In this document: piece by piece, positions 1 to 13,816 of the stretch | Layout: the number at the start of each line of letters is the position of its first letter | Position numbering within the stretch: the first letter of the stretch is position 1 | DNA from: Liolophura sinensis | Taxonomy: Eukaryota; Mollusca; Polyplacophora; Chitonida; Chitonidae | Direction: 5' to 3' | Assembly (NCBI RefSeq): GCF_032854445.1 | Contig: NC_088295.1 | Span: 22,741,385 to 22,805,384 of the forward strand | DNA length: 64,000 nt | Position numbers and translations under genes: made by a program | Notes under the pieces: generated by a model | What the model saw: only the letters and a program-made list of their open reading frames with translations | The model's database searches: none | What the model was told of the DNA's origin: nothing

Positions 1-406
1 CAAGTTCATTGGGTTGTCTGGAAAATTAGCTTGTTACATATAGAATGAGATTTTCTTGTTTTGGTGGAATCTGACAATTTGCGATGCTGTCTACATTTGT
101 CAATACACAGTAGATTGTAATGTTGGCCTTGGTCCAGAAATTTTTAAATTCCCCGGCATGCACTGTTCATGGAGGACTATTTGTCCTCCACAAATATCGT
201 GTGCATATTTGTACGTGACTAGTGGGAAAGTTTGTCAGTCAAAGTTCAGTGGCTTTTACCTTAGCGACACTGATTTCCTGTGTCAATAAACCTCAATGAG
301 TATGGCATTAAACAGTCAAATAAAGAAATAAATTGTATTGTATTAGTGATGTATGAATTATAAGGATTTTAATAATGTGTGATATGTGTTTTTTTAATAC
401 TTCTAG
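1..406 (+). other. Probable last intron of an unidentified gene
   Basis: No coding segment could be supported here. The stretch ends in a good 3' splice site (a T-rich tract followed by tag) at 406, directly before the terminal exon at 407-526. The short open frame at 56-289 has no recognisable domain and no clear splice borders. Confidence 0.4.
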
Positions 407-526
407 AACACCCATGAGATGCTGAAGAAAGCCTGGAATGCTAAGGGTTCTCCATTTGCTGGGCAGCCATTTGACCCTTCCAAAATTTCAGTGGACCCAT
501 CAGGAATGGTCAATATTAACTCTTAA
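407..526 (+). CDS. C-terminal exon of an unidentified protein (partial gene)
   Basis: This is the last coding exon of a gene that enters from the left edge. A T-rich tract and tag acceptor end at 406, and the frame then reads 39 residues to TAA at 524-526. The segment begins NTHEMLKKAWNAKGSPF and ends PSGMVNINS. The start phase cannot be fixed because the previous exon is outside the window. The residues look like a polar C-terminal tail without a named motif, and I do not recognise the family. A longer overlapping open frame (438-791) is in another frame and lacks the splice context, so I treat it as chance. The following 1.2 kb probably form the 3' UTR, with AATAAA at 1727-1732. Confidence 0.55.
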   Translation, partial: NTHEMLKKAWNAKGSPFAGQPFDPSKISVDPSGMVNINS

Positions 527-1740
527 TGATCATTGGATCAAGTGGAGAGAACTTGTGAAGCAAATTGCCATCAGGTGGAGCAAGGGGAATAATCCAGTGA
601 ATGCCTTCCAGGGAATGGAGAATCAGTTTGTGATCCCTTATTCTGTAGGACGTTCAGTCCACTGGCCTGCCCTAACACTGCAGTGTTACATTTCTTCTCC
701 ATCAGTGTTATATCTAGATGTTGATAGGTTTGTAGCATCCATGTTAACTGAGACATTTGTCCTGTTTGATGGTGCTCAAGTTCTTTCCTGACTCTTTGTG
801 ATGTAATGTGTGCCAAAGGAATTGAGATCTTGAAAGATGAAATCATATGACGTTGTTAGCGAAGCAGTGCTGTATGTTTGTGATGTATTAGTCTAATGTC
901 TCTCTGTGTTACTGCCCCTGTTTGCTTTATTATAACAAGTGCCTTTAATGACTGTGTAGCTGCTGACATGCATGTAAACGGTTGATGGTAAATGCCTAAC
1001 TCACTTAACTCTTTGAGGCTATGACAGTAGGACCAGACTAGGTTGTTAAGAGGATATTACGTTAGGTCGTGGCCTCTGCTCAGGTGTGCTTATATTGTGT
1101 AATAATGACATGACAGTGCGGCTCATGTAGTGATCATCATATCTGCTTAGGTGTACTTATGTTGTGTAATGTAGATTTACACTTGACAGTGCGGCTCATG
1201 TAGTGGTCATATCTGCTCAGGTGTGCTTAGATTGTGTAATGTAGATTTACACCTGGTAGTGCAGCCCAATGATGTACTTGTGCTTGACTTTCAGTCTACG
1301 CATTAACTTTGCTTGAATCTCAAGATACATGTACTTGAGCTTGACTTCCAAGATAGACTCATCTGTGCTTGACACTGAAGACAAATTTATTTTGACTGAA
1401 TGTCACGAAAAGTAATGTGGAAATGTTGCCATATTCAATTGTATGTGCTTAACGTGTAACTTGTTTGCATCATTGATTTTATCAAGGATATGCCAGCTTC
1501 ATTGTTGTAAGTTTTCAGAGGTTGTAAAGATGAGTATGTAATTAGATAACACACCTTCATATTTAATCCTAACTTTGCGAGGACAGTTTTTTGAGATAGC
1601 ACCTGGGTTATATTTACCATTTTAGTCGGTTGGTATGTTTAATTTATTGTGATGTTACCTTTTATTATATGTTTTAGGAGTGTTGATGGTTACTAATATG
1701 AGTAGTCTGATTTTACTAAACATGTTAATAAAGCATTTTT
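527..1740 (+). other. Probable 3' UTR with poly(A) signal
   Basis: This is AT-rich non-coding sequence after the stop at 524-526. A canonical AATAAA lies at 1727-1732, which would end the transcript near 1745-1755. Inside it, about 1075-1265 holds roughly three copies of a ~68-bp repeat built around tctgctcaggtgtgctta. Confidence 0.4.
1075..1265. repeat. Short tandem repeat, ~68-bp unit, about 3 copies
   Basis: The words ctgctcaggtgtgctta, gacagtgcggctcatgtagtg and attgtgtaatgtagattta recur in order about three times, with a few substitutions and small indels. The array lies in the presumed 3' UTR of the first gene. Confidence 0.75.
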
Positions 1741-2100
1741 ACCTTTGATGAGTTTGATTTTTTAAAAAGTGTTGTTTTGAAGATGCAAATTATAAGATGA
1801 CAACACATTTTTGGTGGGCAAAGGTTTTAAAGACTGATTTACTATCTTAAAACTTTAGTGTTGTGACAGGATGGTGGAATATTAGCTGTGTGTTGAAAAC
1901 TTGGCAAAATGTGTAGTCCAAATGAGAACCAAATCAACCAGGCGTCTCTGTACATGTCAACACTGTACTATGTGGTGACAGTACCCGCAGCTATGCTGAC
2001 AGAGCGTGAATATGACAGTGCTGGGACTTTTATGTTACAAGGAGACCCTGTCGTGGTATGACACAGATAATGTTGACAGTGACTTTATAGCAGAAACGTA

Positions 2101-5100
2101 CAAGCACGTCATCAGTAGCACAACTGCTGGCACATGGGGAATTGGTTCAGTAACAAGTACATCATCAGTAGCACAACTGCTGGCGCATGAGGAGTTGGTT
2201 CAATAACAAGTACATCATCAGTAGCACAACTGCTGGCGTATGAGGTGTTGGCTTAATAAGTACATCATCAGTAGCACAACTGCTGGCACATGGGGAGTTG
2301 GTTCAGTAACAAGTACACCATCAGTAGCACAACTGCTGGCGCATGAGGAGTTGGTTCAGTAACAAGTACATCATCAGTAGCACAACTGCTGGCGCATGAG
2401 GTGTTGGTTAAATAACAAGTACATCATCTGTAGCACAACTTCTGGCGCATGAGGAGTTAGTTTAATAAGTATATCATCAGTAGCACAACTTCTGGCCCAT
2501 GAGGTGTTGGTTTAACAACTACATCATCAGTAGCACAACTGCTGGCACATGAGGAGATGGTTCAATAACAAGTACATCATCAGTAGCACAACTGCTGGCA
2601 CATGAGGAGTTGGTTCAGTAACAAGCACATCATCAGTAGCACAACTGCTGGCGCATGGGGAGTTGGTTCAATAAAAAGTACATCATCAGTAGCACAACTG
2701 CTGGCGCATGAGGTGTTGGTTTAATAACAAGTACATCATCAGTAGCACAACTGCTGGCGCATGAAGTGTTGGTTCGGTAACACACATCATCAATAGCACA
2801 ACTACTGGCGCATGAGGTGTTGGTTTAATAACAAGTACATCATCAGTAGCACAACTTCTGGTCCATGAGGTGTTGGTTTAATAACAAATACATCATCAAT
2901 AGCACAACTTCTGGCGCATGAGGTGTTGGTTTAATAACAAGTACATCATCAGTAGCACAACTGCTGGCACATGAGGTGTTGGTTCGGTAACACACACATC
3001 ATCAATAGCACAACTTCCGGCGCATGAGGTGTTGGTTTAATAATAAGTACATCTTCAGTAGCACAACTTCTGGTCCATGAGGTGTTGGATCAATAACAAG
3101 TACATCATCAGTAGCAAAACTGCTGGCGCATGAGGTGTTGGTTTAAAAACAAGTACATCATCAGTAGCACAACTGCTGGCGCATGAGGTGTTGGTTCAAT
3201 AACAAGTACATCATCAGTAGCACAACTGCTGGCGCATGGGGAGTTGGTTCAATAACAAGCACATCATCAGTAGCACAACTGCTGGCGCATGAGGTGTTGG
3301 TTTAATAACAAGTACATCATCAGTAGCACAACTGCTGGCGCATCAGGAGATGGTTCAATAACAAGTACATCATCTGTAGCACAACTGCTGGCGCATGAGG
3401 AGTTGGTTCAATAACAAGCACATCATCAGTAGCACAACTGCTGGCGCATGAGGAGTTGGTTCAATAACAAGTACATCATCAGTAGCACAACTGCTGGCGC
3501 ATGAGAGTTGGTTTAATAACAAGTACATCATCAGTAGCACAATTGCTGGACCATGAGGTGTTGGTTTAATAAGTACCTCATCAGTAGCACAACTGTTGGC
3601 ACATGAGGAGTGGGTTCAATAACAAGTACATTATCAGTAGCACAACTGCTGGTGCACGAGGAGTTGGTTCAATAACAAGTACATCATCAGTAGCACAACT
3701 GCTGGCCGATGAGGTGTTGGTTCAATAACAAGTACATCATCAGTAGCATAACTGTTGGCACATGAGGAGTGGGTTCAATAACAAGTACATTATCAGTAGC
3801 ACAACTGCTGGTGCACGAGGAGTTGGTTCAATAACAAGTACATCATCAGTAGCACAACTGCTGGCCGATGAGGTGTTGGTTCAATAACAAGTACATCATC
3901 AGTAGCATAACTGCTGGTCCATGAGGTGTTGGATCAATAACAAGTACATCATCAGTAGCACAACTTCTGGCGCATGAGGTGTTGGTTCAATAACAAGTAC
4001 ATCATCAGTAGCACAACTGCTGGCCAATGAGGTGTTGGTTCAATAACAAGTACATCATCAGTAGCACAACTTCTGGCGCATGAGGTGTTGGTTCAATAAC
4101 AAGTACATCATCAGTAGCACAACTGCTGGCACATGAGGTGTTGGACCAAAAACAATCAGTAGCACAACTTCTGGCCCATGAGGTGTTGGTTTAATAACAA
4201 GTACATCATCAGTAGCACAACTGCTGGCGCATGAGAGTTGGTTAAATAACAAGTACATCATCAGTAGCACAACTGCTAGCGCATGAGGTGTTGGTTCAGT
4301 AACAAGTACATCATCAGTAGCACAACTGCTGGCGCATGAGGAGTTGGTTCAATAACAAGTACACCATCAATAGCACAACTGCTAGCGCATGAGGGGTTGG
4401 TTCAGTAACAAGTACATCATCAGTAGCACAACTGCTGGCGTATGAGGTGTTGGTTCGGTAACACGCACATAATCAATAGCACAACTGCTGGCGCATGAGG
4501 AGTTGGTTCAGTAACAAGTACATCATCAGTAGCACAACTGCTGGCGCATGAGGTGTTGGTTCGGTAACACACATATCATCAGTAGCACAATTGCTGGCAC
4601 ATGAGGAGTTGGATCAATAACAAGTACATCATCAGTAGCACAATTGCTGGCACATGAGGAGTTGGTTCAGTAACAAGTACATCATCAGTAGCACAACTGC
4701 TGGCCAATGAGGTGTTGGTTCAGTAACAAGTACATCATCAGTAGCACAACTTCTGGCGCATGAGGTGTTGGTCCAATAACAAGTACATCATCAGTAGCAC
4801 AACTGCTGGCACATGAGGTGTTGGACCAAAAACAAGGACATCATCAGTAGCACAACTGCTGGCGCATGGGGAGTTGGTTCAATAACAAGCACATCATCAG
4901 TAGCACAACTGCTGGCGCATGAGGTGTTGGTTTAATAACAAGGACATCATCAGTAGCACAACTGCTGGCGCATCAGGAGATGGTTCAATAACAAGTACAT
5001 CATCTGTAGCACAACTGCTGGCGCATGAGGAGTTGGTTCAATAACAAGCACATCATCAGTAGCACAACTGCTGGCGCATGAGGAGATGGTTCAATAACAA

Positions 5101-8100
5101 GTACATCATCAGTAGCACAACTGCTGGCGAATGAGAGTTGGTTTAATAACAAGTACATCATCAGTAGCACAATTGCTGGCGCATGAGGTGTTGGTTTAAT
5201 AAGTACCTCATCAGAAGCACAACTGCTGGCGCATGGGGAGTTGGTTCAATAACAAGTACATCATCAGTAGCACAACTGCTGGCGCACGAGGAGTTGATTC
5301 AATAACAAGTACATCATCAGTAGCACAACTGCTGGCCGATGAGGTGTTGGTTCAATAACAAGTACATCATCAGTAGCATAACTGCTGGTCCATGAGGTGT
5401 TGGATCAAAAACAAGTACATCATCAGAAGCACAACTGCTGGCCGATGAGAGTTGGTTTAATAACAAGTACATCATCAGTAGCACAACTGCTGGCCAATGA
5501 GGTGTTGGTTCAATAACAAGTACATCATCAGTAGCACAACTTCTGGCGCATGAGGTGTTGGTTCAATAACAAGTACATCATCAGTAGCACAACTGCTGGC
5601 ACATGAGGTGTTGGACCAAAAACAAGGACATCATCAGTAGCACAACTTCTGGCCCATGAGGTGTTGGTTTAATAACAAGTACATCATCAGTAGCACAACT
5701 GCTGGCCGATGAGGTGTTGGTTCAATAACAAGTACATCATCAGTAGCATAACTGCTGGTCCATGAGGTGTTGGATCAAAAACAAGTACATCATCAGAAGC
5801 ACAACTGCTGGCCGATGAGAGTTGGTTTAATAACATGTACATCATCAGTAGCACAACTGCTGGCCAATGAGGTGTTGGTTCAATAACAAGTACATCATCA
5901 GTAGCACAACTTCTGGCGCATGAGGTGTTGGTTCAATAACAAGTACATCATCAGTAGCACAACTGCTGGCACATGAGGTGTTGGACCAAAAACAAGGACA
6001 TCATCAGTAGCACAACTTCTGGCCCATGAGGTGTTGGTTTAATAACAAGTACATCATCAGTAGCACAACTGCTGGCGCATGAGAGTTGGTTAAATAACAG
6101 GTACATCATCAGTAGCACAACTGCTGGCGCATGAGGTGTTGGTTCAGTAACAAGTACATCATCAGTAGCACAACTGCTGGCGCATGAGGAGTTGGATCAA
6201 TAACAAGTACACCATCAATAGCACAACTGTTGGCGCATGAGGGGTTGGTTCAGTAACAAGTACATCATCAGTAGCACAACTGCTGGCGTATGAGGTGTTG
6301 GTTCGGTAACACGCACATAATCAATAGCACAACTGCTGGCGCATGAGGGGTTGGTTCAGTAACAAGTACATCATCAGTAGCACAACTGCTGGCGCATGAG
6401 GTGTTGGTTCGGTAACACACATATCATCAGTAGCACAATTGCTGGCACATGAGGAGTTGGTTCAATAACAAGTACATCATCAGTAGCACATTTGCTGGCG
6501 CATGAGGTGTTGGTTCAGTAACAAGTACATCATCTGTAGCACAACTGTTGGGGCAGGAGTTGGTTCAATAACAAGTACATTATCAGTAGCACAACTGCTG
6601 GCGCACGAGGAGTTGGTTCAATAACAAGTACATCATCAGTAGCACAACTGCTAGCACATGAGGTGTTGGTTTAATAACAAGTACATCATCAGTAGCACAG
6701 CTGCTAGCACATGAGGTGTTGGTTTAATAACAAGTACATCATCAGTAGCACAACTGCTGGCACATGAGGTGTTGGTTTAATAACAAGTACATCATCAGTA
6801 GCACAACTGCTGGCGCACGAGGTGTTGGTTTAATAACAAGTACATCATCAGTAGCACAACTGCTAGCACATGAGGTGTTGGTTTAATAACAAGTACATCA
6901 TCAGTAGCACAACTGCTGGCACATGAGGTGTTGGTTTAATAACAAGTACATCATCAGTAGCACAACTGCTGGCGCATGAGGTGTTGGTTTAATAACAAGT
7001 ACATCTTCAGTAGCACAACTGCTGGCACATGAGGTGTTGGATCAATAACAAGTACATCATCAGTAGCACAATTGCTGGCACATGAGGAGTTGGTTCAGTA
7101 ACAAGTACACCATCAGTAGCACAACTGCTGGCGCATGGGGAGTTAGTTCAATAACAAGTACATCATCAGTAGCACAACTGCTGGCACATGAGGTGTTGGT
7201 TTAATAACAAGTACATCATCAGTAGCACAACTGCTGGCGCACGAGGAGTTGGTTTAATAACAAGTACATCATCAGTAGCACAACTGCTGGCACATGCGGA
7301 GCTGGTTCAATAACAAGTACATCATCAGTAGCACAACTGCTGGCGCATGGGGAGTTGGTTCAATAACAAGCACATCATCAGTAGCACAACTGCTGGCGCA
7401 TGAGAGTTGGTTTAATAACAAGGACATCATCAGTAGCACAACTGCTGGCACATGAGGTGTTGGTTTAATAACAAGTACATCATCAGTAGCACAACTGCTG
7501 GCACATGCGGAGCTGGTTTAATAACAAGTACATCATCAGTAGCACAACTGCTGGCACATGAGGTGTTGGTTTAATAACAAGTACATCATCAGTAGCACAA
7601 CTGCTGGCGCATGGGGAGTTGGTTCAATAACAAGCACATCATCAGTAGCACAACTGCTGGCGCATGAGAGTTGGTTTAATAACAAGGACATCATCAGTAG
7701 CACAACTGCTGGCGCATCAGGAGATGGTTCAATAACAAGTACATCATCAGTAGCACAACTGCTGGCGCATGAGGAGTTGGTTCAATAACAAGCACATCAT
7801 CAGTAGCACAACTGCTGGCGCATGGGGAGTTGGTTCAATAAAAAGTACATCATCAGTAGCACAACTGCTGGCGCATGAAGTGTTGGTTTAATAACAAGTA
7901 CATCATCAGTAGCACAACTGCTGGCGCATGAAGTGTTGGTTCGGTAACACGCACATCATCAATAGCACAACTGCTGCCGCATGAGGTATTGGTTTAATAA
8001 CAAGTACATCATCAGTAGCACAACTGCTGGCGCATGAGGTATTTGTTTAATAACAAGTACATCATCAGTAGCACAATTTCTGGCTCATGAGGTGTTGGTT

Positions 8101-8165
8101 TAATAACAAGTACATCATCAGTAGCACAACTGCTGGCGCATGAGGAGTTGGTTCGGTAACGGCCT
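2101..8165. repeat. Satellite array, 53-bp unit, ~110-115 copies
   Basis: A 53-bp unit is repeated head to tail for about 6 kb. Its core reads tacatcatcagtagcacaac, followed by tgctggcgcatgaggtgttg and a short gttcaataacaag joint. Units differ mainly at a few sites: tgttg or gagttg, gttcaa or gttta, cgcat or cacat, and a recurring 3-5 base deletion. Because 53 is not a multiple of three, no long reading frame survives, and the short open frames inside are chance. Multi-unit blocks are themselves repeated: 5331-5700 matches 5701-6060, and about 3231-3560 matches 4861-5190. The array therefore grew partly by copying blocks of several units. Confidence 0.97.
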
Positions 8166-11100
8166 AGGGATTCCCCTACTTGTCTTGTATGCGGGGACTT
8201 GGTGACAAAATGTGGCTGACCATACCGCTGGAGCCTGTTAGTGAAGTCTTATGTTTATTGAAGACAACTTGTCTTCTATCAATATGACCTGCATCACATG
8301 TGGAAAATTTCCTTAGTAACTTGCCTGAGGTGAGTGGTTTGTGCTTAGCGTTGAGGGTAGATGACAAGTACATGTAGCTTACCACTGAATGTCCTGCCCC
8401 AATTAGGTTGGAGCCAGTATTGAGACAGCTATAGGACACAATGCTGTAGGTCTGACATTATTGAGACTACCTTCACCCTAATATAACATAAGTCTACAGT
8501 CAAATAAATGTTGAATATAAAACGCGATGTATTAGCTCTCAGCTAACAAACAGCTTGTAACTTGCGAAGGCCCTTATGTAGCTAACTCGAACCCACCCGT
8601 GACTCTCCAAACTTAAATCTAGGAGGGAACTATTGATAAAGAAATGCAAGATGTAAAGTGTTATTCCGTGTATTCGGAACTAGGAAGGAGTTTAAACCGT
8701 AATATTACTTGAGCGTTTTAACCGAGAACATATTACTTGTAGACCTATGTACTTGGTTGGTTTGATAATTAGTGGTCAAGTTACGTCTTATTGGCTTTCC
8801 GTCATAAATATGACGCACATACTGAGCTAGCTCGTACTATGAAAGTCTGTGTGTCACTCGCGTGAAAGTTCGTCCATAACTCCCTGAAGGATTAGTTCAT
8901 GCACTTCGGTTTCTTCGATCTGATCAATTTAATTTCATAATTTCAGTGAAATATTCTTCATTCAATACGACGATTACCACCAAACCATCAATCTTGGTGA
9001 CCATATTTGTTGTGTGGATCATTTGCCAACAAAATCTTTGTATAATTGCAGAAGTGAATATGGGAATACTTGGTGGATTGGTCTTAACGACGTACTCAAA
9101 AATTGTTCACTTATACGACGGGAGTCATATTTATGAGCGGAGGAAAACGAGTAGGCACATTACACTGAAAACAAATGCTACGGGTACGAAATGTTTTCCA
9201 ACGGCTTTTTCCATCATCAGGTGTACCAAATAACATCCATCTTCATTTAATCAAGCTACCGTATAACAAGTATCACCCTTGCTGACAGGAAGATGAATAA
9301 CTTCACATCTGCTGTGAATCTTCAACCTGTTCGACTTTTAAATCATTTTTTAAGTAGAATTTATGCATATAATTATTACGAAAATGTTACTAAAAGTTTT
9401 TGGATTAGTTTGGGCCACTAAAGATGCCATTTTCATAAATTGCGCAAATTATTCTCTACACCCCGCATCTCTCCCAGAATGTTACAAACAATGGTTCGCA
9501 CAGGCGGTTGAAGAATTAAGCTAAGCATCAAGTCCACATTCGTAAAACATAAAAAGGTGTTCCAAATCCATAACCAGTCGTGCTTAGATTCAAACTGTTC
9601 GCAAAAGCACCATGTTGATGTCATAAACATGAATGCTTGTATATTATATATACAGTCCTAACCCATGGTTAAGTGGAATTACGTACAACTATGAAGCAGA
9701 TCACTAGAAATCCGAAAGGCCTTGTTCATATTTGTCAACAAGAATGCCATACTCACTGATGATTTTAAGAAACTTTAATGAGTGAAGGTTTTTCATAGAT
9801 GTATCGTCATCACTATCTATTGTCTTCTTCAGATCCAACGAAGCTGAACAATTTCATTTAAATGTGGGAAATGTTTAAAGATTAAAAGTTGGTAAATTAT
9901 TCTTAATAGCTTCTGCAAATAGTTCGCTGGAATAAATATATACACTGTTATACAATGGTTACCTGTATAATAAGGAAACTGCAGACAGCCTTGTTCTGTT
10001 TGACGACGAATTATGTAAATTTGTGATATATCAGTATAACATCGGAGGGTATGTTTATTTGTCTTTCATTACGAAAAACTTTATGTCTGTTATGTATAGT
10101 CCATCTAGAGTACATGTACACGTGCCGGTAGATATTGTAGAGATGACAACGGGCTCTATTCTATTTTCTCATCTTTCCTCTCATTTCAAAATGAAAACCA
10201 AATGAAAAACTTTAAGTTTAAGGGGTTACCTGCTGTGAACAGAAATGCGTCTGCATGGTAAATGTTTATTGCTTCTTGCTACCATGTGTCTGTAAACCGT
10301 GTACCACTGGTTGTGACATACCTCTGACCATGCAGGCAACGTGATCATTACATGCATGATCAAGTTTTTAGCTGACTAAACTAATTAAATGTAGAATACT
10401 TTTAGCTACGGTCCAGTGATATGTTAATCTAAGTCATGGTTGTTTAATGTCGGCACTATAGATACACGGTGTCCTACGCCAATGAACCTGACCTTGGTCA
10501 AAAATGAGAAATTGCTGAGAGCAACATTAAACACAGGTTCTATAAATTAGGAGTGTTACAGTAGAGAGAGATTTAGGGAACAACTTTTTACTTATGATTA
10601 CTTGTGAGGCACTGAAATAAGTATCATTCCCACAGCAGAGCTTTGTTCCTTTGTCAAAAAGTTTACAAGAGCCGTGGGATATTTGCTGAAATAGAATGAG
10701 ACCCCTCGAGCTCATGTCTAAACAACCAATGTCAGAAAACCCGCATCTGCTACAGATCGTATTAACACTGCTCAGTGAAGTACAATCGGCCTTCACTGTC
10801 GCTTTTGCTCTGTAGGTGTGCCTGTGGAGATTAGTTGTGGCAGAATCAGACCAATGGCACTTGTGGCCGGACACTTTTACATTAAGTCCAACAATAGTGT
10901 TTTGTGCTATGACAAAATAAGCGTGAAATCCGAACACAACCTCCCTGCTGATGGCAACATGAGACGCTTAATTCGCTGTCCCGGCACAAAACGGGAAAGG
11001 GGAAAGCACAAGGGAGTCTCTTTATCTCTGTAAATCGATTTCTGTGTGCTGGTTAATTGACACTAGAGGGTCAGTAGATAAAAAGGGAGGAATTCTTGGC

Positions 11101-13230
11101 AAAAGCTTTCCAGAGAGTTAGACGCCACTGTTCTCAAAGCTATGACTGTCTCCTACACATTGTTGTCAAACCAACCGTTCATGGTCGCGCAGCGCCAACC
11201 TGTCCAGGGGTTTAATCTTTGTATTAGCAGTTTATTTTCGTGGAAGCTGATCATTTTCCCCCCACTGAAATTTCTCTATGTAGGTTATGATATAAAAGCC
11301 AATGAAAGTGTGCTTGGTGGCCTTTTTATGTTCTTTGAACTCAATAGCGATGTCTATAGGTAAAAGGCAAAAGCCTGTCTATGTATCGGAAACTAATTTA
11401 CGGGCAAAAGGTGAGGAATATGTATCTGATCGACATGCATCTTTACATGCCTGCCGTAAGGTATTAGGGGGTGCGGGATTTCCTCATTACATTACTGAGG
11501 TTACCGCAGGAGCAGGGTGTGTGTCCTCGCTTCCTGAGAGTGTGATATTAACCTGTATAGTCCCACATGCGCACATACTGACATGTGCGATATCATTTTA
11601 TGATATTACCGTAACATATCATTTGTCTTGGACATGGCACAGGATATAGTATGTTCAAAGTACGACAGGCACTTCTGATACTTTCATGCCATGATATAGG
11701 CCTACTAATTGATTTGGTTATTACATGAGGGAAAATTACGGAAGAAGCAAAGCGTGTATGCTCGCCTCCAGTCGCTTGCTACCGGCCTATGTAACATAAC
11801 GTACTACAGGTAAGACACAATTGTCCAGCTTTCAACCTTCAGCCGTTTGGGACTCGTGCATTCATGTTCTCTCCGCATTAAGGGCATACTCTTCATTTCA
11901 CGCCCATGAATGTCTTCGTGCAAAATGGCTTGTACGATCATCTTGAAATCGCCCTTCGATCGCTATCTCACATGATATGGGTTCGTACCATTCTTGGACA
12001 GATGCTTTTCAAGATTCATTGTTCCGTTGTTCTCGGGACCTTTGTGACAGTAGTCATGAAAGCCACGGCGCTTTCGTGTAGCCCAACATGAAGTTCCTTG
12101 GATACCATAATTAACTTTGAATCAATATGACGTGTCAAAGGCGGAAAATTTGGCCAGTATAACTTGCTAAATGTCGGTGGTTCACTCCCGACGCTCCGGT
12201 TACCACCATCCATAAGGGAAACAAATTCATTATTTAATTTTTAGTGTTGAACAAGAAAAAATTAGAAATCAAATGTATCACATATACAAGAATCCATTCG
12301 AGAATGTCATTCCACAACAAAGACGTTGTCGAGTTCGATCACCTCTACACATCGTCTATCCAACGTGTCAACATTTCTTGCCAATGACAAATGACATTCC
12401 TTTGAAGTAGACTGTGTTTTAGTTCAGGTCATATCAGAGAGTTTGTAAACACGACCCCGAAATTATTGTTTGATCCTTCTCGGATAGCCTGTCTCGACAC
12501 GCGTGCTCTCTTGTAGATCTACTGAAACATAATCTACATGCTAAAGGTGAGTGTGCGTCTTTACAAATAGATCAATACCTGCACAGCATATATATATGTT
12601 AATTATGAGTCTAAAGCCATGCATGTGAATGATGTACATGTATATACCCCATGTACACCTGTGTATATATAAACCAGATTAAACCAGTCAATTTATATAA
12701 ATAATATGTGACGTCAACGTTACCAAAGTGCTTTTGTTTAATTAACTTTTATGAAAGCCTTCAATGTACAGACCTTCTTTAGCCTACATTATTGAAATCT
12801 AAACATACGTGTTACCAAGATTAGTGGTATAATAATTAAACGTTTCACGTTTGGGAACAATTTTTTCGCCAAGTAAACTTCGCGTTTACATGCTACATCG
12901 TGTAATATGTGTGCATGGACAAGGACTATTTGCGACAGCAAGTTTTTCTTATCTTTTAAATCTAATATCAAATTTCAACGGGCATAAGACGTGTGAGTTC
13001 CAATTTGAGTGGCATTAAGCGCTTGATTATATATTTGTATTTATAAATAGATTATAAAGCCTAAGGCAGCTTTGTGCCAGCACGATTTATATGGGTCAAA
13101 ACTGAATTTATAACCTGAAACTATAACAATGTGCATAGCTGTGGGCAAATTATAAACAGGAGGAATAATGAGGTGCTTGAAGCATCTGATGGAATTTTGC
13201 TTAAGCAACTAAATGAACTACATAAGTACA
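8166..13230. other. Intergenic, no supported gene
   Basis: About 5 kb without a convincing exon. Open frames at 8946-9233 (+), 10527-10937 (-) and 11302-11649 (+) have no family resemblance and no good splice borders. The first of them overlaps a degenerate SINE copy at about 9074-9160. AT-rich microsatellite-like patches occur around 12580-12680. Confidence 0.5.
9074..9160 (-). mobile_element. Degenerate SINE fragment (family 1)
   Basis: The order gtactcaaaaattgttcact, tatacgacggg, then ggaggaaaacg is a diverged copy of the tail half of the SINE best preserved at 51118-51350. The head is missing. Confidence 0.55.
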
Positions 13231-13234
13231 CAAA

Positions 13235-13665
13235 CATACATGTTCACCTACAGCGCTTCCCACAAAGTATATGTAATAGACATATATACATGTTCACGTA
13301 CAGCGTACACCATGCCCAAAGTATATGTAATACACATATATACATGCTGACATACAGCGTATACCATGCACAAAGTATATATACCATGCACAAAGTATAT
13401 GTAATACACATATATACATGTTCACGTACAACGTATACCATGCACAAAGTATATGTAATACACATATATACATGTCCATGTACAGCGTATACCATACACA
13501 AAGTATATGTAATACACATATATACATGTTCACGCACAGCGTATACCATGCACAAAGTATATGTAATACACATATATACATGTTCACGTACAGCGTATAC
13601 CATGCACAAAGTATATGTAATACACATATATACATGTTCGCGTACAGCGTATACCACAAAGTATG
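13235..13665. repeat. Tandem repeat, 54-bp unit, ~7.5 copies
   Basis: The unit contains acaaagtatatgtaatacac, then atatatacatgttcacgtac, then agcgtataccatgc, 54 bases in all. The unit is a multiple of three, so several frames on both strands stay open; the predicted products are 18-residue Tyr/His/Cys-rich repeats and are very unlikely to be real proteins. The array ends about 150 bases before the start codon of the EF-hand gene, so it occupies that gene's probable promoter or 5' UTR. Confidence 0.93.
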
Positions 13666-13816
13666 TGCATGCGTGCATATACGCGATCTGATTTTTGTGC
13701 TTTTATGTGTGACGAAGTTCCCAACGGGTAGTCCGATTGTTTTGTTTTTACGCTTATCTTTATAGCCGTGCTTAAAGGGCTCCATTTTAGTTTCTATACA
13801 CCGCAGAGAAAGTAAC

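Noticed and set aside
2006-8160. Open frames inside the 53-bp satellite (for example 7558-7788 and 4058-4270)
   Set aside because: The period is not a multiple of three and the frames are short mosaics of the repeat; no splice or start context.
2101-8165. Satellite units as C/D-box snoRNA genes because of TGATGA and CTGA words on the minus strand
   Set aside because: The words overlap each other, there is no terminal stem, and they recur only because the repeat does.
10527-10937. 136-residue minus-strand open frame rich in Cys and Ser
   Set aside because: No signal peptide, no known cysteine pattern, no splice sites and no neighbour that would explain it.
11302-11649. 115-residue plus-strand open frame
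   Set aside because: No domain or start context; consistent with chance.
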